A stretch of 64,000 nt of DNA from Apus apus. Lineage: Eukaryota; Chordata; Aves; Apodiformes; Apodidae. The position numbers and the translations under genes are program-made. The notes below the pieces were generated by a model. The model did no database searches, was not told where the DNA came from, and saw only the letters and a list, made by a program, of their open reading frames with translations. The stretch's first letter is position 1; every line of letters starts with the position of its first letter. Below are positions 47,507-60,951 of the stretch, in pieces. Where the stretch lies: contig NC_067291.1 of assembly GCF_020740795.1 (NCBI RefSeq), positions 19,995,280 to 20,059,279 of the forward strand. The letters run 5' to 3'.

Positions 47507-50500
47507 GTCTGAAATAACATACCACTTCTTCTTCCAGAGACCACACTAAATGAGACTGGTGCCTTGTAGCTTACCAGCTGATCCCATACTCTTACGTTTT
47601 GACTCCGCATGGATCTAGTTTTTGATAATGTCGCATCTATGACTGAAAGTGTTAAAAAAATTATCAGGAGAATGAGCAGGCTGAGAGGAGCCTTCTCCCT
47701 GCCTCGCACTCAGGAGAAAAGCTAAGTTAATCATGAATAAACCCACAAGTTTTGATTATTTTTAAATTTGCCCCCCCCTCAAATAAAGAGTTGTGAAACT
47801 GAGTGTTTGTTCACCTTTAAGGTCCCAGTCCAACCACCATATGTTTAACTGGGATTCTGCAAGTAATGTGACTAAAATAAATGGAACTGCATTTTGGAAT
47901 AGCATGAGCATAGATACAAATATTTATGTTGTTTGAGACTAAAAGTGGTTCGTGTTTTGTTGGGTTTTATTTGTTGCATAAAGGATATGGCAAATTGTAG
48001 GCAAAACTTCTCTTCGTGTATAAGATGTGGTAAATACAGAGTTCTCTCCGTGAAATTTGATTTTTCACTGTTTTTATAAATTAAATCCTTGTAAAATAAT
48101 TTAAAGCTTTCTTAAAATGTTTGTATCTGAAGTATTTTTTATTTATTTTTTGCTGTGAGTTTTGACTGGTGATTTCAAGGTAGTTTCCTCAAATACGTTG
48201 TAAAAATAAGGTAGTTAGTTCAACTGAAAAATACTCAGTTACAACTGTGGGTTATTAGTGTTCAAATTCAAGGGAGCTGTGGGAGGGAACTGTAAGAAGT
48301 TCTCTCTAGTTCAGAGGCTGTTATCAGAAGCTAGGGATTGAAGCTACTTGAGATGATATAACCAGAGTGAGCAGCCTAAGGCTTGCATTGCTGGTTAGTT
48401 TTGCAAAATAATTCACAATATAAAGTAGTATTAGGATATTGCTGACTCTTGAAATGATGGATAAAGGTGCAATGAGAGTTCTCATTTCTTTTCCAACCCT
48501 CTCTTATATGAGTACACTTACGTTGTGAGGAAAAAAAGTACCTTTTCAGAGTTCAGCTACTCTGTAATTTCTGGATTAGCTGGTCTTTCAACTCCTGGTG
48601 TGCACTAATGAGCTTAATGTAGAGGAGCTCAAGCTCTGTCCTGCCTTGACTTTTCTTTGTCTTTTCATTTCTGATATCTGTGGCATCTTCTCCCAAATGC
48701 ATATCTAGTGACACACAAGCTAGTCCTGATTTCCCATTATAAAGAAAAAGGCAAACAGGGCTGTTCTGCCAGCTGTTCTACATGCCAGGCATGCCAACAA
48801 CAACAACAGAAAGCTTTTATTATTAAATAGTTGTGAGTTCCAGCTGGGAAATTATCACCTACAATTCCTGCCTTTTCCTTACTTGTAGCTATAAACAGTT
48901 TTGGGGGTTTTTTTAAGCATACTTTGGCATTTTTCAAAATTCCTTTCTATTCAAAGGACATATTATTGTTGAACTGATTAGGTTTGTGTTTGCATACAGT
49001 ATTTCTGGGTATGTAGGCTTGAAGAAATCAACCTTGCAGCTCTTAGTGGTCTGAGAGAAAGTAATAAATCCATACAATTTTTGTGCTTTGCAGTCCCCAG
49101 TTGCTGTGCAAGGACAGGAATGGAGCAGAACTTAACGTTTGTGGTGGTTAAGATGAAACAAGTTTGGAGTCAAATAAGCACAAGTGCTGTTTTCACATGG
49201 GAAATAGCTTGCCCACAGGTGTCAGAATAGGCTTAAAATTACGTTTTACTCACACAGACACTATTTCTGAGTCACAGCTGCAGCCAGATAAGACTCTGCA
49301 AATCTAACTTATGGGGGAATTGTGAAGCACTGTCTCCTCCCCACCCCCCCTGCACCATATATTTTAATTGGATTTCTTTTTCTAAGAAAGCTTGAGAACC
49401 TTAAAGAGGCTGAAATGACATTGTTATCCATAACAATGGTCATAACAAGTGAAAGGTGTGTAAGTTAAATTTTTTTTAAATGCTTAATTGAAAAGACCAG
49501 AACTGATGCTTGTGCAGCTTTGGTTTTTGGAGGTTTTTGTTTGTTTGTTTGTTTCTAAAAGTTGATGCTTTCTGTGCCATTCTGAATACACAGCAGAAGT
49601 TAATATTCTCTCACCATTAATAGAATTAAAGATGTAAAGGAAAAGGTGTTTCTAGGGGCTCTAGAATATGTAAATAACAAGTAGCTAGACAGGAAAAGTG
49701 GTTTAGTTACTGATAATACAGATTATTTCAAATATTAATGTAATGTTGTCTATTCATAATGGAATTGGACTCTGTTAGAAGCCAGGCACCACATGCATCT
49801 GCATAAGAGGATTCCCTAGTGAATCAGAGTTGTTGTCTCACTATATTATAAAAATGCCCTCCACTCTGAAATGACATTTGTGTTGAAGCAGAGCAAGATT
49901 TGAGCCATTAAACTGTACTGAACATGTCACCTTGTTACAAATGTCCCAGTGTATTCCATGTTAATAATGAAGCACAATAATTCTCATTCTTGTTGAGCAT
50001 TATATTTGTAGTAATGCACTATTTGCACTGTTAGTGTCATTTCTTGATGTAGATCATGATGGTTCAAGATAGCTTATGTTTTAGACTTTGGATAACACAG
50101 CTGGATGGATAATGGAGATGGAAGAGACCCATGATACCAGCTGCTGCAAATGTTGAACTGTGACTTGCCATACATCTAAGCTGACAAAGTAACTTTTATC
50201 AGGGTGTTTTGTTGTGGGTTTTTTTATTAAGCATTTAAATTCTTGTTATCCTGAGTGGAATCTGCCACTCCAGCATTGATCATTTCACTCTCATTTTGAG
50301 TGGGGAGTCCTGCATTGTGCATCATCTCCTATTTTAATTGAGAAGGTACTCAATTTTCCCCCAATTCTTGTTTAATAGCACAAGCAGTTTCCTCTCTGTA
50401 CAGTGTTGTGTTATAGTAATAAAATAAATACCACAAAATCACTGATGAGGTGAAAATTGAACTTTCTGTCGCTGTGCAGCCATGTGGGTAAAAGAGTAAT

Positions 50501-51863
50501 TGGCTTGGATAATAACTTTTGTTCTTACAACCCCAAATCTAAATGAGCCTCTCTTTGATACATCTGCTTGTAATTATTATCAAAAGAAGAGAATATATTG
50601 TGCAGATAAATAAATTAAACCATTTTAGTGCTTTCACAAAATAATACAATTGTTTAATAGTTCAAATATACAACTAATGATTCTTAGACTTTTAATGGCA
50701 TCTTTTGTGTGACAAAAAAATAGAATTCTCATAAATGTATCTCTATGCCATAGAAGTATCAGCAGAGAGTTCTGGTGTATAAGTAGATTTAGTTGGGTCT
50801 TACTGTGTTAAGGGAGCTTTTTGTTCTCCTGTACCCATCTAGTGGGAATTAAGCACATACAGTGCTAGGCCCCAGCTCCTCTGAATCACCTTTGCTCTGT
50901 TGTCTTCTCCGGTGACACGTTAGTTTCTGCCATTTGAGGATTTTTCCTTCCTCAGGACTGGTTGGTAAATAAACCCTGTGGAATGTAGGGTCTGGTTAGC
51001 CATGTTACTGCAGGAGAAGTCTTGGGAGATGCTACTGCCCTGGATACAATTGTAAACTAAAACGTGTATCAACATGAACAAAAATGTTTTCAATTTAAGA
51101 GGCTTCTCACTTGTGGCTTTTACATAAGTATGTGCTTTTGATACTTCTTACATCAAGAAAAAATGTCAAAAGTTGCTTTTCTGTCCATCAGGATTTAAAT
51201 AATAATGACTTTTAATAGCAAAATAGCTGAATCCATTCCATGCAGATAACACAGTACATTAAGAAACTACTGTTTTAATTATTGTTACTGTTAGGATTTT
51301 GTATTTCCTCATTTACTTATAAGCAAGTGCTGTATCTGCATGGAGTCAATGGGCCATGACCGATCCAGAGAAGCTGTTCTGGCCCATCAGGTCCATGATT
51401 CCTGAATTAAAGTCTCTGGCAAACACAGCCAAGGTAGATTTGGACTCTTATTATCTGTGGGAGGAATGTACCTGTAACACCCTCCCGCTAGGTAGGGTGT
51501 ATATAAAACCTTTGTTGCAACATATGCAAAAGGTATCCACAAATTATCGATGTTAATCAAGTCAATCAAACCTGATTGTACTTTCCACTCAAAGGTGTGG
51601 AAATTTGGGAATTCCAGTGTATGTAATGAAATAATGGAAGAAATTCTGGCAAAAGCATGTGTGTGGACAGTAGCTGTATGTCTTGTGAAGCCATGTGTCT
51701 GAGCAAAAGGCACTTCTCTTTCTTTGCTCACTGCTGTGTGGATAGTCAAATAACACAAATTGTTATGATGATTCTGCAGGTTTATGAACGTTTTCCAGTT
51801 CCTGCTATAAACACTTTGGTCCTACTGCAGTTATTTTCAGAAGATGCATATTTTGTATTTCAG
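47507..51863 (+). other. IQCH intron 4, candidate early poly(A) sites
   Basis: 4.36 kb AT-rich intron. Two AATAAA hexamers (47736-47741 and 47782-47787) lie soon after the weak donor. A (TTTG)n tract is near 49535-49555. No CR1 or other gene was recognised. Confidence 0.65.
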
Positions 51864-51977
51864 CATCAGCTGGAAATGGATATGAAGATTATGCTTGACC
51901 CAGAGAACATAAATGTTTTAAAACAGCAGAACCGTGAGACCAGGCTGCCACTTATAACTAAGAAAAAATCTGCTCCT
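51864..51977 (+). CDS. IQCH: IQCH coding exon 5
   Basis: 114 bases, phase 0 to 0, reading HQLEMDMKIMLDPENINVLK then QQNRETRLPLITKKKSAP, with a tttcag acceptor and a gtaagt donor. An upstream acceptor (ctgcag, exon start 51780) is also in frame and would add 28 residues, beginning VYERFPVPAINTLV. The shorter form is preferred because the extension looks hydrophobic and intron-like. Confidence 0.82.
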
Positions 51978-52945
51978 GTAAGTAACTTATATTTTCTTGT
52001 GGGCTCATTACATGCATTATTTTTCACTATTGAAGTTAACAAATACTAGATCTGGATTTAAAAAAAAAAAAAGTGCAACTACCTCACAGTTTTCTACTTT
52101 TTGACCTCAATATGTAATGATAAAAATATATTGAGTGACAATGCTGGAGAAAACAAACCTGTAGCATAACAGGTTTAAGTAACAAGACCCCAGTCCAGCA
52201 AAAGTATAAGTAGATACGGGAATGTGCTTGGGAATGTGCATGGTAAGCAAACTCAGTAAAATCAGGGAATTAACATAAACTGGAGCTTGTGAAGCTTAGG
52301 ATGTGACCCAAAGTTGAAGAAAGAAGTAAAAGGGGTTTTGCTGACAAGAATAGATTTTGAGTTGTTCATTCTGTGGCCATGTCTTGAACAGATAAGAATA
52401 CCTTCTGTTCTCAAATGATAATGGGATTGTTAGGAAGGAGTGAAACGTTGCTGACACTGACCAGAAGTTAGTGTCACTGAGTGAAAAAAATTGAGGTTAT
52501 ACTGAAAGAGAATCAAAATCCCGAGTGACTATGTGAATTTAGGTGTCATTTACATCTTATTTTTATGACATGGTTTGGGAATGTTGGATTTTTCTTCTTA
52601 GCTCTATGCTGGGAGCACTTGGATTGGAATGTGAGGGACAGATTCAGATTCTTTCTTTCCATATAGAGGTGCTCCCATGTCTTGTAGATCCCAAGTGCCC
52701 TCACTGTTGAGCTGCAAGGTATTCTGAAGTGCAGCTTTTCTTCTACCTCTTGTCAAGCTGTTTTCCTTGGTGCTGAACTATTATCTACCAAAGCTGAGAC
52801 TGAGCACTTCCACAACTTTCTCTCAAAATACTGATTAATATCCATCAAATCACCCTTTATCACCTGAGAATGCTGACGTTGTCTAAGATTAAGTTTTGAT
52901 TCTTCCAAATTTGTGTTCTGCAAACTCCGCTCCTCTTAAATGAAC

Positions 52946-53220
52946 AAATCACAGGATCGTGTTTTGATTTGGAAGGGACCTTCAAGATCATTTAGATCCA
53001 ACCCCCTGCCATGGGCAGGGACACCGCCCACCAGACCAGGCTGCTCCAAGCCCCATCCAACCTGCCCTTCAACACTGCCAGGGATGGGGCAGCCACAGCT
53101 TCCCTGGGCAACCTGGGCCAGTGTTTCATCACTCACACACTAGAGAATTTCTTCCTAATGTCTCACCTAAATCTCCCCTCTTCCAGTTTTAATTCATTAC
53201 CCCTTGTCTTTCTACAAAGT
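52946..53220 (-). mobile_element. CR1 LINE 3' fragment, antisense, young subfamily
   Basis: Reverse complement of a CR1 3' end: 'ttggaagggaccttcaagatcat', 'ccaaccccctgccatgggcagggacacc', then a block identical to the copy at 61852 over 83 bases (53042-53124), ending 'cccctcttccagttttaattcattaccccttgtc'. Confidence 0.95.
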
Positions 53221-56200
53221 ATGCTTTTAAAAAATTTAAATTGGCACAGGCATCCCTCTACAGATCAATCATGTTGACAAGTTCAGCACAGCACTGTGGT
53301 CCACATGAAAGAATGTGCCCAACAGTCTCTCACACAAGGATGCTCATCTGCAATTTAATTTATGTAATCGAAGCCTGATGCAGCAAGCCCAGTGCTGGAA
53401 GAGACATTCTAGGGGATATGGTTTTAAACAACACAAACAGAATCTGTGAATGGCACAGCTGTAAGCTGCCACTTATAAAAAATGATTTTTGAAAGCTGTT
53501 GCCCAGACTAAGAGGTGATTTGTCTAACCCTGTGATACAGAGTTAATTAGAAAAAAGCATCATGGCTAATAGCTTTTTAGAACCACTCTAAAACACTTGC
53601 AGAGAGGAATATTATACTACTGCAGAGAGCCATGTGTTTTACCACTCTCACTGAAACATTCTGATCAGAGAAAACTTCTTAATGTTGACTTAAATTACAA
53701 ACATTTAGTGTAAATTAGTCAAGCTCTCTGATACATATTTACAGTTGCTAAGGGACTGTATAGCAGGGAGATGGGCTGAAAAAAACAAGTAGGTATTTCT
53801 TATCTCTAATTTATTCTACAACATTTACTGAAGTAAATGCTTTTTAGGAGTTTTTTTAATCACACGACAGTCTGTGTTTTGAAATGTTCTGGCTTCACTG
53901 GGGGTACAATTTTACAATTAGGTTTGCATGATCCACTACTGAGCTTGTGAATTAAGGCATTTTTGTGAGGTGTGATCTGTGGTAGCACTTGGAGGAATGA
54001 CAGTTACAGATCATTGAGAGGAGCGAAAATAAACTGGTGTGTAGTTGCAGGACTAAAATTATATGGTCTTTAGTTTTGAAAAAGATACCAATTAAAGTAG
54101 CTACAGGAATTAAGTGCTACCTACCCTGCTTTTACTAATCAGCCATTAGAGGGCAATATTTGTACATACACATGCAGACCCACACTCGGATCTACACATG
54201 TACATGCCCTACATATGTACATAAGTTCAAAGATAATCTCCCAGAAAAATCACTGACAGAAGGGCTCTCATTGAAGTAAATTAAAAACTAATTACTTGGT
54301 TAACTGCATTCAGGTTTTTTCTAAGAGTTTTCAGTATCTGAGTTTTCAAGGAGACCTGAGCATTTAAAAATGTGATGAGATTAGAAGCAGGCTGGCTTTG
54401 AGGTGACTGGGTAGGTCAAGCCCAAATCTACACGGAATTATTTTATCTTGCCATTTGACTAGTTTGAAAAATGATTAGTAAGGATCTCATTGTCTCAGGG
54501 TAAATGTCTTCTTTTCTTGCTCTTCAGGTATTCTAAAGTTGCTGACGCTGGGCTTTAGGACAGAAACTAAGAACCATTAATTATTGCCCTTTTGTACAGT
54601 TTTGGGTCTGATAAGCTCTCATGCTTCATCCTCTGTAAAGTTCTGGAGTTATCCTAAAATGAGGGCTGTCATTCTGTGTGAAACACCATGGGCAGACTGG
54701 GCATCGCTCTTTTTTGCAGCCTGTATCTGGATAACAACCGAAAAACGATGAGTAGGTGATTATTCAATATGTACAGTTCCCATGGAGTATCTAGCAGAAC
54801 AAACAGTGATCTGAACTGCAGCAAAAATAATTCTCAGGGACTGCTGCAACATAGAAAAGATTCACAGCTACACCTTTCATTTTCATAGGTCTGGTGTTCC
54901 TTTATAGAATTATACTGGCACTTTTTAGCTCTTGTTTTCTTATAACTGTATATTATACTGTAAACTTAGGAACCTTTTAATTTATTCATGAGGTAGAATT
55001 TAATATGGTGATGATTTCTAGCCTTTATGAGTTGCATCTTGTGTAGTGTGGCTCTAATGGTGATGGCAGTGATTCTGGGGTGGGGTTTTTTTAAGCTAAC
55101 GTATTTGAGCACAACTGTTCTAATCGTCTCCTCAGTTATTCTTTCTTTATTCAGTATTTGCCTCATGCTAATCTCTTAATTCTTATCACTGCAAATCTAA
55201 TCATTTCCAGAATTATAATGTCAGGCAAAGCAGGGCAATTCTTTTCATTTCAAGTGACTAGAAGTTTTAGAAGAAAAACAGGTCTTTTGGCCCTCACAAC
55301 CTAATCGTGTTTTAAATTTCTGTATATGGCTATAATTACAGTCAAAGCAAAATTTGGCTGTGGTAGCAGAATAAGACTTAAATCAATGTTGTACTGCAGT
55401 AATTCAAAATAAGCTTGTTGCATTTGTATTGTGGTGTGTAATCGTAATGCACAGCACGGTGAATTAATAAAATCTTCTTGTCACTAAAAATAAAAAGGAA
55501 ATAATTGGTGAGATAGAGTTAACTTAACAGATGACTACAGTCAGCATCCTTTCAACCTAGAAATGGGAATGTGAAGGTCACCCCCATCTCAGATGACAAA
55601 CGTAGAACGTTTTGTTGGTAAACAAATGAATCTTTTGAAAGGTTACCATTTGTTTTAAGTTTTTATCCAGTTCTTGTCATCTGGAATTGGAGATGGAGTG
55701 TCATTTTGCTAGGCAGGGGTGCAGCCGAAGCTGCTGAAGCTGTTTATGTACATATCAGCATTCCTTGACAAAACTCAGTGCCTGATTGGGATGCCATGGG
55801 CTGCTGGTTTACAGCTGTCTCCGGACAGGAATGGAGGCCCACCCCTGAATTCCAATAAGTTGGTCCTGCATATTGTGCCTGGTGTAAGCTGGCCCTTTGC
55901 CCACAAGTAAAATGTATTGGAGTTCAAGCCAGCAATTATCTTTCTTACTTCCTTCTGTGCTGCTTCTGTTGCCTTTTTCAAAAAGCAGATGTGGGATTCA
56001 CCAGAGTTCTCCATCTATTCTCTCTTGCACCTGTTATGGCAGAATTCTGGTGGAGGTGAAATTCTGGGAGAGCTAGCAGTAGGCTATCAAAGGAGTAAAG
56101 CTTGATTTTTCCAAGAACACAGAAAACGGTCAGTTCAGAGCCACCTCTGGTTACTTTAAGAGCTCAAAGTAGGTAAGAATAACATGTAAGACCTGTTGTT

Positions 56201-56759
56201 GAAGATTCCTGTTTGCTTCATATTTACAGCTTTATGTTGGGCTTTCCATTTAATTTGGATTATATTTTCTGTAGATAAAAACCTGAGGGAAGTAATTTTA
56301 GGATTACATCAAAGAGAAACTGCATAATCATTAGGTAGATAAAATGCTGAACTATGTAAATTGGATTAAGAAGGACAAGTTTTAATTTCCTATACAGTTT
56401 TCCTAATCAGAAATCTTAAATAAAAAGGCAGTTGTAAAAATTTTTCATTTTTAAATCTCTTACAGAAACTGTTACAAGTTTGACTCATCTGACTTTTTGA
56501 ATGGTTTCACTGACACTAGTAAGAATCTGCATTGACTTCCACGTGCTGGTCCTTATTAAAGGATCAAAACTAAGTTTGAAACCATGGTTAAACACTTCCT
56601 TAGTTTACTATTTAATACCAAGATTATTTGGCTTGGTCAGGATGGGATTCTTTTTCCCATTAGAAATTAGTAGATGATGGATGCATGAGGGAAACTTCTC
56701 TGATACTGCTCCCTGGCTTTGCTGCTCAGAGGTCTATCAACAAAAAAATGCATTGATTT

Positions 56760-57450
56760 AGAATTGTGAGGCTGTTACCAGCAGGCTCTGTTCATTTGTA
56801 ACCACTTACAGGGCAGACCCATTGAAGCCTCTAAGTATTCTACTCATATTGATATAGAAATTCTTTCTGAATTGGTTAGCAAAGCAGCTTTGTGTATCTC
56901 TCACTGTAAGTTTGTCTCAAGCCTGCTTTCTTAGCTTGCTGGTATAGGACCATGCAGGTAGCTTCAAAAGCCTTGCTGAAGTCAAGATAAGCAGCACTCA
57001 CTTTTTCTTGCCTATTCACAATGCTTGCTAACCTGTTGTAGAAAAGAAATTGGACTGGTCTGACAAATTTGATCTTGACAGGTTTAAGGTGCTCATTTAT
57101 TTGTTACTTTCAATACATTTAAAACTAGATTGGTTATTTAATAATTTTTTCCAAGAATTGTAGTTAAGTCCATGAGGCTGGACTTGATAAACCAGTCCTT
57201 TGCCGCTTTCTAAAGACAAGCAGTGATCAATGAAGAACATGTGATTTATAAACTTTGGTAATTTGTTATCCTTCCTGTCCTTTTCATCTCTGGAATAGTT
57301 TGAGCTTGTTTCTATCGTACATTTTATCTGTGGAACAGACCATTCAGTGAAGTTCCAGTTTCCCTTAGACGTGCCTTCTTACAAGTTTCCTGAGCATATT
57401 GAGAGTTGCTTAGTTCCATTGGTTGTACTTTGCTGTGCTTCCTCCTTCCC
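56760..57450 (-). mobile_element. Ancient CR1/L3-type LINE reverse-transcriptase fragment
   Basis: On the minus strand, positions 56989-56966 read YLDFSKAF. This is the reverse-transcriptase motif that in CR1/L3 elements follows the long 'SCLTNLI' region. The flanking sequence fits the same order, with a degenerate QFLFYNRLASIVNRQEKV just upstream. Outside that motif the match is eroded and stops and frameshifts are expected, so the limits are approximate. Confidence 0.75.
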
Positions 57451-58762
57451 TTTACAGGGATTATGAACTGTGAACATCAAATCTTGATAGGAACTTCTTA
57501 AAAAATAAGAAGGTAGATATCAAGTTGGAGAAGATAATAATGAAATGATAGATTACTTTGTTATATACCTTTTCTCTACCATAACTATAAGGTTCTGTCA
57601 TTTTCTAGTATTTACTTAGTAAATCTCATCTTTCAGATCTTCCTGGTTGATAAAACTGTATTTTGATCCATGATAGTACTCATCTTTTCTCTGTATTTAA
57701 TACTAGTCTGTTCTTCTACTGGGGGAAAAGTTTCTCTATAAACATACTTAAAAAAATAAGTTGTTCTAGTTAAATATTGCTGTTTAGTAAAAAGAAAACA
57801 AATAAAGAACTAATCAAAAAAAACCCCGTGGTGTTACAACAAGAACCCTATTTAAAATTAAGCAAAAAGGAAAAAACAAAACAAGTGGGAGAGGTTTATC
57901 CACAGGAGAAAAACACTTTAGAAAGGATAATAGAATTGTTTTTCCTTGTGTCCCAGGTTAATTACACTTAGAAGCACTTGAAATGAAAAAACAGTTTTTC
58001 AGCACACTGCAAGCATATTTTAAGGCAAGGAAACCTTAGTCTGCACTGCAAATGAACTGTTCTTTTCCAGCCCTGTAAAAGTACTTCAAAAGCAGCTGTG
58101 ATGAAGCAGGCCATGTGCTCACTTCAGTGAAGTATACTTGCTCAGTCATGACCTTTGATAACAAACTTACTAAATGACATTATTAATGCAGGAAAATACC
58201 TGAGGTCTCAATCTCCCGTTTGTGCCATAAAAGCTGTAGGTGTGGGTAGAAGTTTTAAATCATAGTAACACAAGCAGATGGAAGTTACTGAAAACCTTTT
58301 AAAATGATGCAATCTTTTAAGTATCTTTTTAAGTTACGTGACTGAATAATTGTAAATAAACTATAAAGGATGCTAAAAGTTTTTTTTTATTGCAGTACTT
58401 AATATTATTTGTATTATTTTTAGAGTCCTATTATTGCAAGCAAGTTGGTTTAATTTTAGGATGAAAGCATTTTGTCAAACTTTGCTTTATACCTCACTGA
58501 AGTTTTCAAGAGGGCAGATAGAGCAGGAAATAGGATGCTGAAAGAAGGGTGTACAGACTGGGGGCAATTTTTATAGGTAACTGGTTTGGGACAGCTCCAT
58601 AGTTCTGTGTTGCCTGTACCATGGAATAAAGTGAGTCATACTGTAAATGAGAGCTTAAATTACATTACAGTTGCATCTGCCCTTATTTTACCATGGCACC
58701 TGGTGTGTACTTTATAAAAATTAAAGGATACAGCAAAGAAGTATTAAGTATCTATCTCCAGT

Positions 58763-58830
58763 TTAAAAAAAAAAACACGACAACAACAAAACACATAAAA
58801 CCCCCCAAAAAACACAAACAAAAGCCCCCC
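58763..58830. repeat. A/C-rich low-complexity tract
   Basis: A11 followed by interspersed acaacaacaaaac and ccccccaaaaaacac runs, almost free of G and T on the plus strand. Confidence 0.85.
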
Positions 58831-60803
58831 TCTGACTGCTTTTGAGCTCATACACCACCTGAATTGCTTTTCCTTGTAGCTTGTTATGTTTCTATGAACA
58901 TAAATGAAATACATATGTTTCATACTGCTGTTTATCATAACAAAACTCCTGGGATTTAAACTAGGATGAAGCTGAGCAATAGTAAACTCAGTGCTGCTTT
59001 GCTGATACAATTGCAATAGCCTGAAAAAGGAGTCACTCTTTAATTGATTTTTTTTTTTCCATTTTATATATTTTTCTTGTGTCCTCAACAAACTGCTGCA
59101 AGTGAGTAGAAAAGTGTGGTTTATTCTTCCTTTTTCTCGGTATCAAGCCACTTACATGCCAGCTGATAACAAGTTAATCTTTGTTAGATGCTTATTGCTA
59201 TTTTCTTGGAGCACAGGACATGAAGATTCATGTGTCTAGATCCCTTAAAGCATAATGCTTCATAATGGCACAACTAAAAGAGTGCCTATGATTTCTCTGG
59301 AAGATTCTCCGTTATGATAAAGCATTTATATTTTCTATCTTCCTAATGTGCCTTGTGGACAGTGTTATTATATAAATTGGGAGGAAAAATTATAATAGAT
59401 TATTTTGATCTGTCTTATTCCCCTGTTAGGTTTATGAGCAGTTCTTTAGAATTGCCTATCCCTTTCTGTGAAGCTGTTGGCTCATGATGACACAACAGTG
59501 CTCAAAGGTCCAACTCATGGCCTGGCCCCTGTTGTACTAAGTGCTGGACATGAACATGCTAACCAGTCTATGAACCCAAGTATTTGAAACCAGGAAGTCC
59601 CACTGTGCTCTATAAAAGAGATAAATACCATTTTTCCCCTTTTGCAGATCTACCACTATTTCCTAGCTTTCTGCTTTTATGTATTTAATATTCAAGGTAG
59701 TTTATAATTCATAATGATAAATTTTATCTAGATTTCCAAAAATCTGTTGGCAGAGTAAGTATTGATAGACCAGTGTTAAATTTTCCTTTTGCTTCATAAA
59801 ACACTTGAGTTTATTTAAGTTGAGTCTTCTGTGTATCTTGTTGTTTATCATTGTTTCATTATTCTAGCATCAGCCAGGTGAGAGAAAACAATATAATCTG
59901 CTGCTGGTGGTGTTTTCACTGTTGTCAAGTGAGAGATCTCAGGGATGTTACTCACCTTGAAGTTGTGTGTGCTCATACTTAGCTTACTGGAGAGAGAAAC
60001 GGATGTTAGATGATAACACAGAGGTTTTATATGTATAATATTGAAGTACAGGGTGGCAATATAATCTTTTCCCTGTACAGTCCTCTAGAGGTGTGATAAT
60101 AAGCTTATCAGTAAGACACATGGTGTCACTGTCCCAAAGTGAGGTGTGTGTCACTGCTTGAATTCCTGGTGCTTAGAACAGCAGGTTCTGTGTTTTCAGG
60201 CTAGCACAGGTTAATTGGGGAAGTAAGGGAGCTTTAACCCTCACAGGAGCACAGCCAGTGTGGCACGTTTCCACATGGCATTGTCAGGCTGTGTCATTCC
60301 CTGCTCTCCTCAAGGAGCCCTGAAACTTCCAAAGCCTGTGATACTTACTGTTCCCTGATTTGTGAGTACTTTCACATACTTTAATTCCATTGGAATTCTT
60401 CCCAGCAAAAATTTATTTACATATTTAAGTATTTCCCTTCTGGTACCTTGCCTGTGCATGCATTTTATATATTTAAAGACTGTCCAGGCAAGAAATACTA
60501 AGTTTACACTACACTCATTCAAACAGCCAACTTTGTAGCTCCTTTCTTAACTAGTAGACTGATTTTGCACAGAAGTTGTAAGACCTCAGTTGGATTTAAT
60601 GAACTTTGTCTTAAAATACTAAAGCCATGACAGCAGACAAAACTGTAGCATGTTCATAAGCAATAAAGCAGTTCTTGTACCATTAAGTTATTAAATATTA
60701 ATGAAACTATTCATACAGAAATTGTACTGGTTATTGCAGGAGTAGAAAAGTGGCTTTGCAAATCCAGGATTTCTCTTTGTTAAAAGATTTTGTCTCTTCC
60801 TAG

Positions 60804-60951
60804 GTGTGTAGTCTGAAGATGGTGAAAGGTCATACAGCTGGCAACCTTTGGGGTTTGCCTGTCTCTGACCACATGGATTCTCCCTTGCCCCTGTTGGAGC
60901 AAGATGTAACAAAAGGGGTGAGTCCCAGAAGCCCACCCCAGTACTGTTCAG
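60804..60951 (+). CDS. IQCH: IQCH coding exon 6
   Basis: 148 bases starting after cctag in phase 0: VCSLKMVKGHTAGNLWGLPV, SDHMDSPLPLLEQDVTKG, VSPRSPPQYCS, plus one base. The better-looking donor ggg|gtgagt at 60918 would leave phase 0 and force an immediate stop in exon 7 (GTA TTC TGA). The donor cag|gtgtgt at 60952 keeps the frame open and is therefore chosen. Confidence 0.75.

Larger units (their letters stand above)
51978..60803 (+). other. IQCH intron 5, a young CR1 and an ancient CR1/L3 fossil
   Basis: 8.8 kb AT-rich intron. It contains an antisense CR1 3' end (52946-53220), an ancient reverse-transcriptase fragment (about 56760-57450) and an A/C-rich low-complexity tract at about 58763-58830. 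Missing small exons cannot be excluded. Confidence 0.7.
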
